Assembly: GCA_030765055.1 (NCBI GenBank)
Contig: CM060947.1
Span: 262,636,440-262,700,439 of the forward strand
Reading direction: 5' to 3'
Source of the DNA: Mantis religiosa
Lineage: Eukaryota; Arthropoda; Insecta; Mantodea; Mantidae
Length of the DNA stretch: 64,000 bases
Shown here: piece after piece, positions 30,043-41,460 of the stretch
Layout of the letters: every line of letters starts with the position of its first letter
Numbering within the stretch: position 1 is the stretch's first letter
Notes under the pieces: generated by a model
The model's input: the letters and a program-made list of their open reading frames with translations, nothing else
Told to the model about the DNA's origin: nothing
The model's database searches: none
Made by a program: the position numbers and the translations under genes

Positions 30043-32805
30043 CCTGGGACTTAAGTACTTACAGCATAGTAAGTCGTCATTAAGGTAGTTGTCTCATGTG
30101 TTTATGAGAACTCCTAGTGGTTTATCGGGAAAAACACGTGTCAGTTGTACCTAATAGTGGTCCGAACTATAGAGCCCGGACCTTAAAGTACTTACAGCAT
30201 AGTAAGTCGTCATTAAGGTAGTTGTTTCATGTGTTTAAGAGAACTCCTAGTGGTTTACCGGGAAAAACACGAGTCAGTTGTACCTAATAGTGGCCCGAAC
30301 TATAAAGCCCGGGCCTTAAAGTCCTTACAGCATAGTAAGTCGTCATTAAGGTACTAGTCTCATGTGTTTATGAGAACTCCTAGTGGTTTAACGGGAAAAA
30401 CACGAGTCAGTTGTACCTAATAGTGGTCCGAACTATAAAGCCCGGGCCTTAAAGTACCTACAGCATAGTAAGTCGTCATTAAGGTAGTTGTCTCATGTGT
30501 TTATGAGAACTCCTAGTGGTTTACCGGGAAAAACACGAGTCAGTTGTACCTAATAGTGGTCCGAACTATAAAGCCCAGGCCTTAAAGTACTTACAGCATA
30601 GTAAGTCGTCATTAAGGTAGTTGTCTCATGTGTTTATGAGAACTCCTAGTGGTTTACCGGAAATAACACGAGTCAGTTGTACCTAATAGTGGTCCGAACT
30701 ATAAAGCCTGGGACTTAAGTACTTACAGCATAGTAAGTCGTCATTAAGGTAGTTGTCTCATGTGTTTATGAGAACTCCTAGTGGTTTACCGGGAAAAACA
30801 CGAGTCAGTTGTACCTAATAGTGGTCCGAACTATAGAGCCCGGACCTTAAAGTACTTACAGCATAGTAAGTCGTCATTAAGGTAGTTGTCTCATGTGTTT
30901 ATGAGAACTCCTAGTGGTTTACCGGGAAAAACACGAGTCAGTTGTACCTAATAGTGGTCCGAACTATAAAGCCCGGGTCTTAAAGTACTTACAGCATAGT
31001 AAGTCGTCATTAAGGTAGTTGTCTCATGTGTTTAAGAGAACTCCTAGTGGTTTACCGGGAAAAACACGAGTCAGTTGTACCTAATAGTGGCCCGAACTAT
31101 AAAGCCCGGGCCTTAAAGTCCTTACAGCATAGTAAGTCGTCATTAAGGTACTAGTCTCATGTGTTTATGAGAACTCCTAGTGGTTTACCGGGAAAAACAC
31201 GAGTCAGTTGTACCTAATAGTGGTCCGAACTATAAAGCCCGGGCCTTAAAGTACTTACAGCATAGTAAGTCGTCATTAGGGTAGTTGTCTCATGTGTTTA
31301 TGAGAACTCCTAGTGGTTTACCGGGAAAAACACGAGTCAGTTGTACCTAATTGTGGTCCGAACTATAAAGCCCGGGCCTTAAAGTACGTACAGCATAGTA
31401 AGTCGTCATTAAGGTAGTTGTCTCATGTGTTTATGAGAACTCCTAGTGGTTTACCGGGAAAAACACGAGTCAGTTGTACCTAATAGTGGTCCGAACTATA
31501 AAGCCCGGGCCTTAAAGTACTTACAGCATAGTAAGTCGTCATTAAGGTAGTTGTCTCATGTGTTTATGAGAACTCCTAGTGGTTTACCGGAAATAACACG
31601 AGTCAGTTGTACCTAATAGTGGTCCGAACTATAAAGCCCGGGCCTTAAAGTCCTTACAGCATAGTAAGTCGTCATTAAGGTACTTGTCTCATGTGTTTAT
31701 GAGAACGCCTAGTGGTTTACCGGGAAAAACACGAGTCAGTTATACCTAATTATGGTCCGAACTATAAAGCCCGGGCCTTAAAGTACTTACAGCATAGTAA
31801 GTCGTCATTAAGGTACTTGTCTCATGTGTTTATGAGAACTCCTAGTGGTTTACCGGGAAAAACACGAGTCAGTTGTACCTAATAGTGGTCCGAACTATAA
31901 AGCCCGGCCCTTAAAGTACTTACAGCATAGTAAGTCGTCATTAAGGTAGTTGTCTCATGTGTTTATGAGAACGCCTAGTGGTTTACCGGGAAATACACGA
32001 GTCAGTTGTACCTAATAGTGGTCCGAACTATAAAGCCCGGGCCTTAAAGTCCTTACAGCATAGTAAGTCGTCATTAAGGTAGTTGTCTCATGTGTTTATG
32101 AGAACGCCTAGTGGTTTACCGGGAAAAACACGAGTCAGTTGTCCCTAATAGTGGTCCGAACTATAAAGCCCGGGCCTTAAAGTACTCACAGCATAGTAAG
32201 TCGTCATTAAGGTAGTTGTCTCATGTGTTTATGAGAACTCCTAGTGGTTTACCGGGAAAAACACGAGTTAGTTGTACCTAATAGTGGTCCGAACTATAAA
32301 GCCCGGGCCTTAAAGTACTTACAGCATAGTAAGTCGCCATTAAGGTAGTTGTCTTATGTGTTTATGAGAACGCCTAGTGGTTTACCGGGAAAAACACGAG
32401 TCAGTTGTACCTAATAGTGGTCCGAACTATAAAGCCCGGGCCTTAAAGTACTTACAGCATAGTAAATCGCCATTAAGGTAGTTGTCTCATGTGTTTATGA
32501 GAACTCCTAGTGGTTTACCGGGAAAAACACGAGTCAGTTGTACCTAATAGTGGTCCGAACTATAAAGTCCGGGCCTTAAAGTACTTACGGCATAGTAAGT
32601 CGCCATTAAGGTAGTTGTCTCATGTGTTTATGAGAACTCCTAGTGGTTTACCGGGAAAAACACGAGTCAGTTGTACCTAATAGTGGTCCGAACTATAAAG
32701 CTCGGGGCTTAAAGTACTTACAGCATAGTAAGTCGTCATTAAGGTAGTTGTCTCATGTGTTTATGAGAACTCATAGGGGTTTGCCGGGAGAAACACGAGT
32801 CAATT
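30043..32805. repeat. Satellite array, 133-bp monomer, about 21 copies
   Basis: 'cagcatagtaagtcg' recurs every 133 bp from 30062 to 32721 (20 intervals, 2659 bp). Monomers are nearly identical, differing by scattered substitutions. Each holds a hairpin 'ctcat-gtgttt-atgag', the paired 'cttacagcatagtaag' and, in most units, the 8-bp palindrome gcccgggc. No unit has coding potential. Variants recur at offsets of 664 and 797 bp (five and six monomers), a sign of block duplication. Confidence 0.95.
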
Positions 32806-32834
32806 GGAGAATTTAATGTTATGATGGCACGTTG

Positions 32835-32907
32835 GCGATAGTAGCTCAGTGGGTTAGAGCAACCGCACGGAGAGCGGGAGATACGTGGTTCAAATCCCGG
32901 CTATAGC
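32835..32907 (+). tRNA. tRNA-like sequence, probably SINE head or pseudo-tRNA
   Basis: A cloverleaf can be drawn: acceptor GCGATAG/CTATAGC (one mismatch), D stem GCTC/GAGC, anticodon stem CCGC/GCGG with loop ACGGAGA, and T loop TTCAAAT. The base before the presumptive anticodon GGA is C instead of the invariant U, and the T stem has two mismatches, so it is unlikely to work in translation. It abuts the end of the 133-bp satellite. Confidence 0.45.
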
Positions 32908-33849
32908 ATTGAATGTTTCAGTCTGGCTCTATTCATTCAAACAAGTTTGTGTTTTAATAAGATCAACATATTTTTGTGTGATGAGATTTTGTCTTTACAA
33001 GATATATAAAATACATTTTCTGACAATTCAAGATACATTTGTTATACAAATATGTTCATTATATGATGATAATAAAACTATCATTTAACTGTTCATAGTT
33101 ATTTAGTTTTGAACAACATCTCTAACGATTTTAATAAAATAGCAAATGCTTCTATAACTTCATTTTGAGTGAAATTTGCATAATTTGGTAAAGCTGGTAT
33201 ATTTCAAGAGATAAACAAGAGTTCTCTTTCTTTAAAACATACTATTGATGTCCAAATAACCATTTTTGAAGAACAGTTTTTGAAGTGCTACATCAGCATT
33301 CTTTTGTTTCTCGCGATATCGTCAAAAGATATTTAAATATTTACTATCGCCACATACATACCTACGATTATACACGTACAATAATAAAAAGTGAATAATA
33401 TTGGGTAGAGAAAGTCACATGAATGTAGCATATATAATGTTTTATAAACGTGGAAGCAGCTGTTATCCTTTGGAAATGCAATTTATAGCAAGTGCCAATA
33501 AACTTTGTTACTCTGTTACTGTTTTTTGGCGAATACGAGGATGTAATAACTTATGCCCTTTGTTCAATGACGTAGTGTTTACGGACCCTTTAAATACCAA
33601 GATGTAATACACTTGTGCCTCTCAATTTGTTTTAATGTGTGTGGAATTGGATGTGGACCTCGCATTACGAGGTAAATAAATCAATTATCTTGTGCATTAA
33701 TTTGTGTTGTGCTGTGTGACATCTGCTGGTGGCTTCGGGTACTAATGCTGTTTTATCGCCTCCTGCAAATAGACACGTGCAGCTTTTGTACAGCCTAACA
33801 TATTTTGTAGTAATTTTGGATAAATATTAAACTATATAAGTGAAAAGAT
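32908..33849. other. AT-rich unannotated stretch
   Basis: No repeat unit or protein motif was recognised. Confidence 0.3.
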
Positions 33850-34620
33850 TACAATAATTTTCAAATTTGAATAAATAATTAAACACTTGTTTGCAAAATG
33901 TTATAGTATTTTCCAAATTTGGATAAACGGCAACTATATTAATGCAAAGTTTGTAGGAATTTCCAAATTTGGATAAATAACCAAGTATATTAATGAAAAA
34001 TTTCGTGTAATTTCCAAATTTAGATTAATAACCAAGTATATTAGCGAAAAATTTCTAGTAATTTCTAAATTAGAATAAATAATCAACCACATTGTTGGCA
34101 AAATGTTCTAGTATTTTTCAAATTTAGATAAACTGCCGACTGTATTAATGCAAACTTTTTAGCAAATTCCAAATTTGAATAAACAGCCAACTATTATTAA
34201 TGAAAAATGTTGTAGTATTTTCCAAATTTGAATACATGGCCAAGTATATTATTGCAAAATTTTCTAATATTTTCAAAATTTGGATAAACAGTCAGCTATT
34301 AATAATGCAAAATTTCTAAAAATTTACAAATCGGTATAAATAGTCAAGTATATTAATTATATATATTATAATATATTATAGTAAATATTAATTATTTTCA
34401 AATTTGAATAAATAATTAGACACAATATCAGAAAAATTTTATATTATTTTTCAAATTTGGACAAACAACAACTATATTAATGCAACATTTGTAGTAATTT
34501 CCAAATTTGAATGAACAGGAAACTATTATTAATGCAAAATGTTCTAATAATTTCCAAATTTGGATAAATAGCCAACTCTTATTAATGCAAAATGTTCTAG
34601 TATTTTTCAAATTTGGACGA
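33850..34620. repeat. Degenerate AT-rich minisatellite, ~50-bp unit
   Basis: 'ttccaaatttggataaa-n-aaccaa-tatattaatg-aaaatt' recurs roughly every 45-60 bp; clear 'caaattt' anchors lie at 33864, 33914, 33964 and 34015, and further copies run to 34607. About 14-15 diverged units. No coding potential. Confidence 0.8.
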
Positions 34621-34819
34621 ATAGCCGATACCTTGATGGAAAAATGTTCGTATAACTTTTATTTGTTTGTATATCAATCACGTTATATCACGTTACACCT
34701 TGACCACGGAGAATGAGTGGTAGTGAAAGTAAATATGTAAATATGTGATTATAAGCTTTAAAATTGTATGCTTTAAAATTACTAAATTTACAAGATAAAG
34801 CAAGAAAATTCACACTAGA

Positions 34820-35660
34820 GACTGAAATTAATTGATTTCTTCCTCTACTAGATCTAAAGATAATAATAAATAATAATAAATTAAACTTTGGTGTTTTTAG
34901 AAAGTCTACTCATATCGATAATTACATAAAAATAAAAGTTTAACCCTTTTTTCAAATAAATTTGCTGTTTTTAATAGTTTGATTTATAGATTAATAACTA
35001 TACCCCTGAATAAAGAGAAATTTGATAAAGAATATAAATATATTATTAATACTGCTTTAATTAATGGTTTTAATAAAGACTTTATACATAAAAAACTGAA
35101 AAATTTAAATATCAAAAACCTAATAATGAGTGAGTGAGTGTGTGGTGTTTTAGGGCCCGTCGACAATCTAATAATGATAATTATACCCTTAAAAATAAAA
35201 GACGATTATAATTTTAAAAAGTTTTCCTTCCATCCTTGGTTTAATAAATATTTTAAAAAATGTAAAGAGTTTGGTATAACTTTAGTTTCTAAAACTAAAT
35301 ATAGTATTAAAAATTCACTGCATTTCTCTAAAAAAAGATAAAATTCCTAATAATAAAACATCTGGTATTTAGCAATTTAATTGTTTCAATTGTGAATAAG
35401 TTTATATTGGAAAGACAAAACGTAATTTGGAAACCAGATCAAAGGAACATTTTCGTAACATGATAAATCGGCCGTAGCAGATCATTTTTGGTCATTTAAC
35501 CATGAAATAAATCCAGAAGCTAAATTATTAAAACAATTAATTGGTCCGATAGATTTAATGGTTTGGGAAAAATGTTTATTTTAAAAAATAAATATCACGT
35601 AATGAATTTTGAAATACCGGCAGTCGATTATGTTTTTAAATTAGTTTCATTTTCACATTT
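34820..35660 (+). pseudogene. Penelope-like retroelement C-terminus with GIY-YIG endonuclease
   Basis: The plus strand reads FGVFRKSTHIDNYIK, FNSLIYRLITIPLNKE, YKYIINTALINGFNKDFIHK, then FHPWFNKYFK and YSIKNSLHFSKK. It continues through stops with NCFNCE, VYIGKTKRNLETRSKEHFRN, ADHFWSFNHEI and LKNKYHVMNFEI. The NC..C..VYIG.T.R.L..R..EH arrangement is the GIY-YIG endonuclease of Penelope-like elements, preceded by the thumb/linker of the reverse transcriptase. Stops and shifts make it dead. The last 70 bp match 865-1000. Confidence 0.8.
35130..35167. mobile_element. 38-bp retroposed scrap with 10-bp target duplication
   Basis: 'ctaataatga' at 35120-35129 is repeated at 35168-35177. Between them lies 'gtgagtgagtgtgtggtgtt', then 'ttagggcccgtcgacaat', foreign to the Penelope reading frame that resumes afterwards. 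The size and duplication suggest a severely 5'-truncated retroposon end. Confidence 0.65.
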
Positions 35661-36599
35661 TGGTAGTACTGGCAAAACAGTGACATCTAGCGACTGTAAC
35701 GCTGAGGTTGTTTAAGGCTCTGGCTGAGGATGTGAATGAAATTTTCAAGAAATCGCGATCCTCATCAATTTATAAGAAGACTTTCATTATTTCTTATAAG
35801 ATAAATGAAGTTTTTGTATTAAAAATTATTATATTTACATATATTTATTTGGTTCACTGTTAGTAGCTTCATATTTTATGTATTTATGCTCTTGTTTATT
35901 TAGTTATTTATTTACTGGGAGATCCTCAAAACGTGTATGTCCTATTATAACTCGGTATCAAACTTTTGGAAGAAAACCACAGCGTGTATTTGTGGGTGGA
36001 ATGCAATAACTTCCGCTGCTTTCTGTAGGTAAGAATGTAAAAACAAAAGCCAATCGTGGTGACTCGTGGGCGTGGAAGAACAGTGTGACGACAGCCTTGG
36101 TACGATTGTCGTAAATACTAGTTAAAGGACGCAGCTGCGATCTCTAACCTCAGATATTGCATTAATAGCCATGAGTAGCAGTTTGTTTACTTCGTTAGCA
36201 CATGTCATTTCATAGCCAACTTGGTTTGACCGTCGCTCGTCTTGTCTTTAACAAGGGCAAGGTCCTTGGCCTGCCAGTACTCATGTTCTCTGTCAACCAG
36301 AACTTAGGAACTTTGAGGACCTACGTATCCAATAACAAAACGTCAAGTTCTTTTTCTCAAAAATAAATCGCTTTGAAACTTCTTGGAAGTACTGAGAGCA
36401 GACCTACATTCACATATAATTTGTTTTCATTAAAAAATCACCAGTTCTTTATCCACTATATCTTTTCATATTCATTTTGGAAATTATTGACACGTTGCCG
36501 CCATCGCGATACTGTCGTGTAAAGTCTGTTTAGTTAAAGCATGTGCACGTCGGCTTCTGCCTTTGACGAACCCTTATAATCGTTTTACAACCCCCGACC
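35661..36599. other. Penelope 3' sequence, then unannotated DNA
   Basis: Up to about 35850 the sequence parallels 940-1150. The remainder has no recognised content. Confidence 0.35.
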
Positions 36600-37031
36600 G
36601 TCCTTCTTCCAGATCTTTCTGCAAGGTTGCCACCTTTCTCTATACGTCATGGGTATCATACGAGGTTTCGTCTAAATAAATAATCTTATGTCCATCTTAT
36701 GTCCATTAATGCAAAACTCCCCTAGTTTTGACAAATATATATATCGCCAAGCTACAAGTCTACTGGATTCCATAATAACCCTTATCTTATTCGAAGTGCG
36801 GAATTTGAAACCCAGCTCGTTTAGGAGACCGCGCAAAGTGAAGCGCCCATAAGGAAAATAACAAATTTCTTGCAAATGTGCAACCAATTCGTCTAAGGTG
36901 GGCGCTCTCCCTTTTGCATAGAATCTATAATTTTCTCGACGAATTAAATCGCTTGTGTAATTATCTACTTTAGAGAAACGTTTCCTTTTGTTTTCACACT
37001 TGATCGGCGTCTTTGGTATTCCTTTCGTCAC
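36600..37031 (-). pseudogene. IS630/Tc1-like DDE transposase, N-terminal fragment
   Basis: From the ATG at 37031 the product reads TPIKCENKRKRFSKVDNYTS-DLIRRENYRFYAKGRAPTLD-ELVAHLQEICYFPYGRFTLR-GLLNELGFKFRTSNKIRVIM-ESSRLVAWRYIYL. This is the helix-turn-helix layout of an insect transposase group ('...dD.d..aIr..i..fy......pTl..ll..l......g...tL.r.L...Gfk.kk...r..lmE...i..wR..yL'). After a frameshift the first catalytic region IYLDETSYDTHDV follows. The rest is missing. Confidence 0.6.
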
Positions 37032-38094
37032 AATATTGCTTACTGTATTTCTGTGAATATCCAGAAATTATCATCAGGTTCATTGCATGATCCCTTACCA
37101 AGATTATTTGTCAGCATTTATTTTTATGTGTTCAAAACAAGGCTTGAATTTGCTTAGAAACAGTTCCCGTTATAACTTTGTTACTTTTTAGGCTTTTCCA
37201 GTAATATAATTCGGCCCAGTTATTCACGCTGTCTTCACTTTGATTATTTATTTCTACTTCATTTGCATTTACCATTGCATTTCCGTCCTACGGTCTCCAC
37301 ATCGTGACACACAACGAATTGCTGCACGTAATGATACAGATAAACTGGAAGTTGGAACTTTGGCAACTAAGACTCCACGTGGAGTAGACATACGACTGTC
37401 ACTTCGAGAAAATCAGGGTTGCTATTGGTCCTCAACGTCAGTGTTCCATTTGTGAAGTGTGGAGATAGATTTATGACGGTCGTTAGTGGGCGGGCGGCTC
37501 AGGTTCCTTTGACTCGGAACTGCACATGCATTAAGTAAACGGACTTTAATAATTAACCCTAAGAGGGCCAAGCCTACCAACCCGACTGTAGGCCTCACGC
37601 CTACTTACGCATGGCAGAGGTGGGCGATCATCCAACCAATACGGGGAGGAGATGTTGTCAGCACCTTTGCATCCCCCAGCCGGAATGTTGGTTACCTAGC
37701 GTAAGCTCCTCACTTTCCTCACGAAAGTTAGGGCTGATTCCAGTCCTGAAAAGAATAGGAGGTACCTTAACTTGAAAGCCCCTCGTATCTCTTATGCTAT
37801 ATGACTTTTGCATAACTGATAAACCGCAAAATCTTTCTGCACAGAAAAATATAGGTATTAAACATACAATTCGTGTCAATTACACTTTTGTTAAGTTAAG
37901 CAATTCCAAGTTACTCCTGATTACACCGGAAAAAAATTGAATGTTTCGAACACTTCATGAAGCAATTCCTACTAATTTTGGGTTGAGAAAAACAAATATG
38001 ACAATGAAAAGGTTTTATTAGCTCTGGTTTCTAAGATATACACAAGGTGAAAGTATTACATGTTAACGGATTGAGAGAAAAGGATACATTTTAA
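37032..38094. other. Unannotated stretch
   Basis: A mid-GC segment at 37540-37760 with short palindromes such as 'ccaagcctaccaacccgactgtaggcct' may belong to a dispersed repeat, but there is no second copy here. No gene recognised. Confidence 0.3.
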
Positions 38095-38665
38095 TTACAT
38101 ACATGCTAACAACAATAAAAGTGTATTTGATTTTTTAAACTGGTAATTACATGCTAAGAGTTCTAAACTGCTGGAAGAATACTTCGCAGATAGTCGTGTC
38201 TGAAGAGAATCATGACTTCGTCGTCTTTTAGCTTGCCTCTTGTGATGGAGTTCCGCAGACCAACAGTAATCCGCAAGCATTACTTCATCCCAACGACCCT
38301 GATATCTTTGTTCCATAACAGAAATGTCCTGATGGAATCTCTCCCCATGTTCATCACTAACAGCTCCACAACTAGGAGGGAAAAAGTCTAGGTGGGAGTA
38401 GAGAAAATGGATCTTAAGGGACATGTTGCATCCAAGGTTACGGTGTTTTGTAGGAGTCACCAAATGCTTGTAGTTGTCATCTCTTTTGTTGCCTAAAAAT
38501 CCATGAACAACAACCTTGAAGGCTTCCCAAGCTTCCTTTTCTTACCCCTCCAAAATTTGATCAAATGCAGGATCCTTTACAGGTTCTGTTATTTGTGGTC
38601 TGATAAAAATGCCTTCCTTAACTTTTGCATCACTTAATTTCCAAAATTTCTCTCTGATTGTGTTT
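38095..38665 (-). pseudogene. Fragment of a repetitive arthropod ORF of unknown function
   Basis: With one frameshift near 38540 the minus strand reads REKFWKLSDAKVKEGIFIRP, DPAFDQILEG, KEAWEAFKVVVHGFLGNKRD-DNYK, RNLGCNMSLKIHFLYSHLDF-F, AVSDEHGERFHQDISVMEQR-YQG and WDEVMLADYCW. I recognise this as a family scattered in multiple copies through arthropod genomes, usually annotated hypothetical and probably carried by a mobile element. The conserved His/Glu/Asp residues in SDEHGERFHQD suggest a catalytic or metal site, but no function is established that I can name. Confidence 0.5.
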
Positions 38666-39805
38666 TGTTATTTGACAGGTGTGCTAACTCCAAAAGAAAT
38701 TTCCCCCAAATTTAAAATCTTCACGCTTAAAAATGAAATGTCACTTTATCTTCAAAACAAGAGCTAGTCTATCATTTTTATGATGATTTTTGAATTCAGC
38801 AGATGGTAATACATGTAAATTCACTATTTTTAAGCTTGAAATGTTTTCATTGTCGCCCAGTGTTATTTGACTAAATTTTTAAATACTTCAATACTTTTCC
38901 CAAATGGGAAGTCGTTCTTCTGTTTTTTCTTTCTTTCTTTTGGTCCTATCATGTAAACAATCTCAACGTCATTACATTGACTTTTACCGTTACACTATAA
39001 AGCAACATGTAATGAAACTACTTTTACAAAAGGTCCAACATAATTAAGATGAATTAGAAGAATAGGCTTTAGTAAGATTAACTTGTGCAAGACTGAGTAG
39101 GGAACATCATGTGAGTATTACGGATAGGATTTTTATAATTAAGTTTGGCCTTCAGCAAAGAAAGCAGTTGAAAAATGAAAATAAAATGTTATGTGCATTT
39201 GGACATCTCTCAAGGACGCAACAAACATCTTGGGTAAACTAAGCATGTAGTAAAGACAGAAAGGCGTTGCGAGTTGATGCAACGCCAATAGATAAAACAA
39301 AGTGTGACTGTTGAAGCGATAATGGTATCCCATCGTTCACTTGTTATCTAAGTCAATAATGTATGTAGTTTACTTGGATTGTTGCCAACTTGTGTTCGAC
39401 TGTATTTCCGTTCCTTGATATGAGTACGGCAACGAGTATGTCTCATAGCCCACTGAAGTAACATAGTAAATTTCTAAAGTGTTTGTTGGACATTTTGAGA
39501 AACAATACAAAATAGCTTCTCTCACTCATCTACGAACCAGTATTCTTACTAAAGCACATGACACACAAACCTACTAAGGCCTTAAATTCGTCTTTAACAC
39601 ACTATTCTAAAGATTGGTTGCTTTTCGAAAATGTAGATGAAGCTATGCTAGGAAAACATTTAGGATTAGTACTTTGCATTTTGGCATTTTCGATATTACA
39701 GTTATCTACAAAATATTACACAACAATATTTAAAAATAAGATAGCTATGTGGGTCTCATAATGGTTCGTGAAGTTTTACCGGAAATAAGAAGTTAATTGG
39801 TGAAA
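38666..39805. other. Unannotated AT-rich stretch
   Basis: The segment nearest 38665 may be upstream sequence of the same repetitive ORF. Otherwise nothing was recognised. Confidence 0.3.
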
Positions 39806-40533
39806 TACAGTGAGATCCAAATAAATCTGAACCACTTGAATAAGCCATGACCTTTGAAACAATAATAGAACACACGTGCAACTTTGGGGGAATATAATAC
39901 ACAATTGGGAGATTACATTGCACTATTTACATCTCAGAGAAAATGTTGGAAGTGTCCTCCACCAGCATTTATACATGTTTGTACTCTTCTCACTATATTC
40001 TCTGAAGTTTTACGGAGAGTATCCTCGCCAATGTTACTTACTTCGGTTCGAATTGATTCCGTGAGAACATGAATTGTCTGTGGCCTATTCTTGTGCACTC
40101 TGTTTTTTAGATACCCGCACAAGAAAAATCCGGTGAGATTAGGTCAGGGGATCTGGGGGGCGACATACCTTTTGAGGTTATTCGATTATCAAATAAACTG
40201 GTTACAAGTTCCATGGTATCATTAGATGTATGGCACGTTGCTCCGTATTGCTGGAAATAACCTTCTCTGAATTCGTTATCATCCAGTTGCTCCACAAATG
40301 TCTTGAAGATACCAATATAAACTTCAGTGTCTACAGTCGTATCAAAGAAAATGGGACCAACGATCTGCAGATGCTGGTGGAGGACACTTCCATCATTTAC
40401 TCTGATATGTAAATAGTGTAATGTAATCTCCCAATTATGTATTATATTCTCCCAAAGTTGCACGTGTGTCCTATTATTGGTTCAAAGGTTATGGCCTATT
40501 GAAATGGTTCAGATGTATATGGATCGTACTGTA
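39806..40533. mobile_element. Palindromic DDE transposon derivative with two 3' ends
   Basis: Both ends read 'tacagt..gatcca.at..atctgaacca' inward with roughly 170-bp similar arms. Each arm encodes the transposase C-terminus (CINAGGGHFQHFL, clear on the minus strand at about 39955-40000, degraded on the plus strand at about 40370-40412), so two 3' ends face outward. The same 3' end occurs once at 11232. No 5' end is present. Confidence 0.75.
39940..40350 (-). pseudogene. DDE transposase C-terminal half
   Basis: The minus strand reads PIFFDTTVDTEVYIGIFKTF-VEQL, FREGYFQQYGATCHTSNDTM, PPRSPDLISPDFFL-like, then GYLKNRVHKNRPQTIHVLTE, NIGEDTLRKTSENIVRRVQT and CINAGGGHFQHFL. This is the same family as 9911-11232. 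The second catalytic Asp position reads Tyr-Gly (QQYGAT) instead of Q(Q/N)D(G/N)AT, and one frameshift lies at about 40120. It is non-functional. Confidence 0.7.
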
Positions 40534-40659
40534 TTTTGACACAGGGGCATTTTAAGCAGTGGAATATAATGGAAAGAACATTGTGTGTATAATAATATTA
40601 TATATAATTATGTCGCCAGACATTGTTTTGATAATGGCTGCCCACGTGCATGCGACCCC

Positions 40660-40660
<1 letters not shown>

Positions 40661-40755
<95 letters not shown>
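40661..40755. repeat. (GA)n microsatellite
   Basis: About 45 GA units, nearly pure; overlapping Arg-Glu and Ser-Leu repeat ORFs are artefacts of this tract. Confidence 0.95.
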
Positions 40756-40757
<2 letters not shown>

Positions 40758-40964
40758 CAGGGAGTGAAAGAGGCGGATAGCACCCAAGCTGCACCCACGG
40801 AGCCGATGAGCGCTTGTTACTTGCTGCGAGAGAAAGAGTCGGAGAGATGTCTGGACAGTTCCCTCTCCTTCGCCTGCCGTCAGGAAAGACCGTGTGGCTT
40901 CGGTAAGTTTCGAGAAACGATGGTTCGGTTATAAAAGCGTCACGGATATTCGGACAGCTCAGAC

Positions 40965-41460
40965 CTGCGGTTGAGGCAGAGAAGGATTCCTTGGGTCCGA
41001 TCTGCCAAATACCTGGGTGTCCGATTGGACCGCGGCCTCACCTTCACCCCACATGCCCGTGAAAAAATCAGCCTCGGCCATGCAGCGCTCAGGCAATTGT
41101 ACCACATATTCCGATTGACCATGCCCACTCGTCTGAAACTACGGGTGTATCGTGCGATCATCCCGCCACTGATCCTGTATGGATGCGAGATCTGGGGATC
41201 GGTGGCTTGTACCACCATCCGCAGACTGCAAGCCGTGCAGAACAGGGCGCTTAGGATGATCTACGATACCGAACGTATGTTTCCTTCACACATCCTATAC
41301 TCCCATTCTGGCATACCTTAGGTTGAGGACGTTGTGCGTAAACGCTCGCGCACATTGTATGCCAGGATTACATCCCATTCCAACCACCTAGTGAACACAC
41401 TAGGGCAATATCACCACCGTGTGCCCAGGAGGTGAAAGAGCTACCGCCTCCCCAAGGACG
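40965..41460 (+). pseudogene. Jockey-type LINE reverse transcriptase C-terminus
   Basis: The frame reads RIPWVRSAKYLGVRLDRGLT-FTPH, FRLTMPTRLKLRVYRAIIPP-LILYGCEIWGSVA and RRLQAVQNRALRMIYDTERM. This is the post-catalytic thumb of jockey-clade reverse transcriptases (YLGv.LD..ltf..h, ...LY.a.i.P...Yg..iWg, ...lq..QnkalR.i...). A stop at about 41320 is followed by in-frame VEDVVRKRSRTLYARITSHS-NHLVNTL. Catalytic YADD lies upstream and is absent. GC content is well above the flanks. Confidence 0.75.

Noticed and set aside
30043..32805. Regular spacing of near-identical repeats suggested a CRISPR array
   Set aside because: The whole 133-bp unit is conserved, with no variable spacers; the context is eukaryotic and no cas genes are present. 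It is a satellite.
40552..40934. Arg-Glu and Ser-Leu repeat proteins
   Set aside because: Artefacts of the (GA)n tract at 40661-40755.
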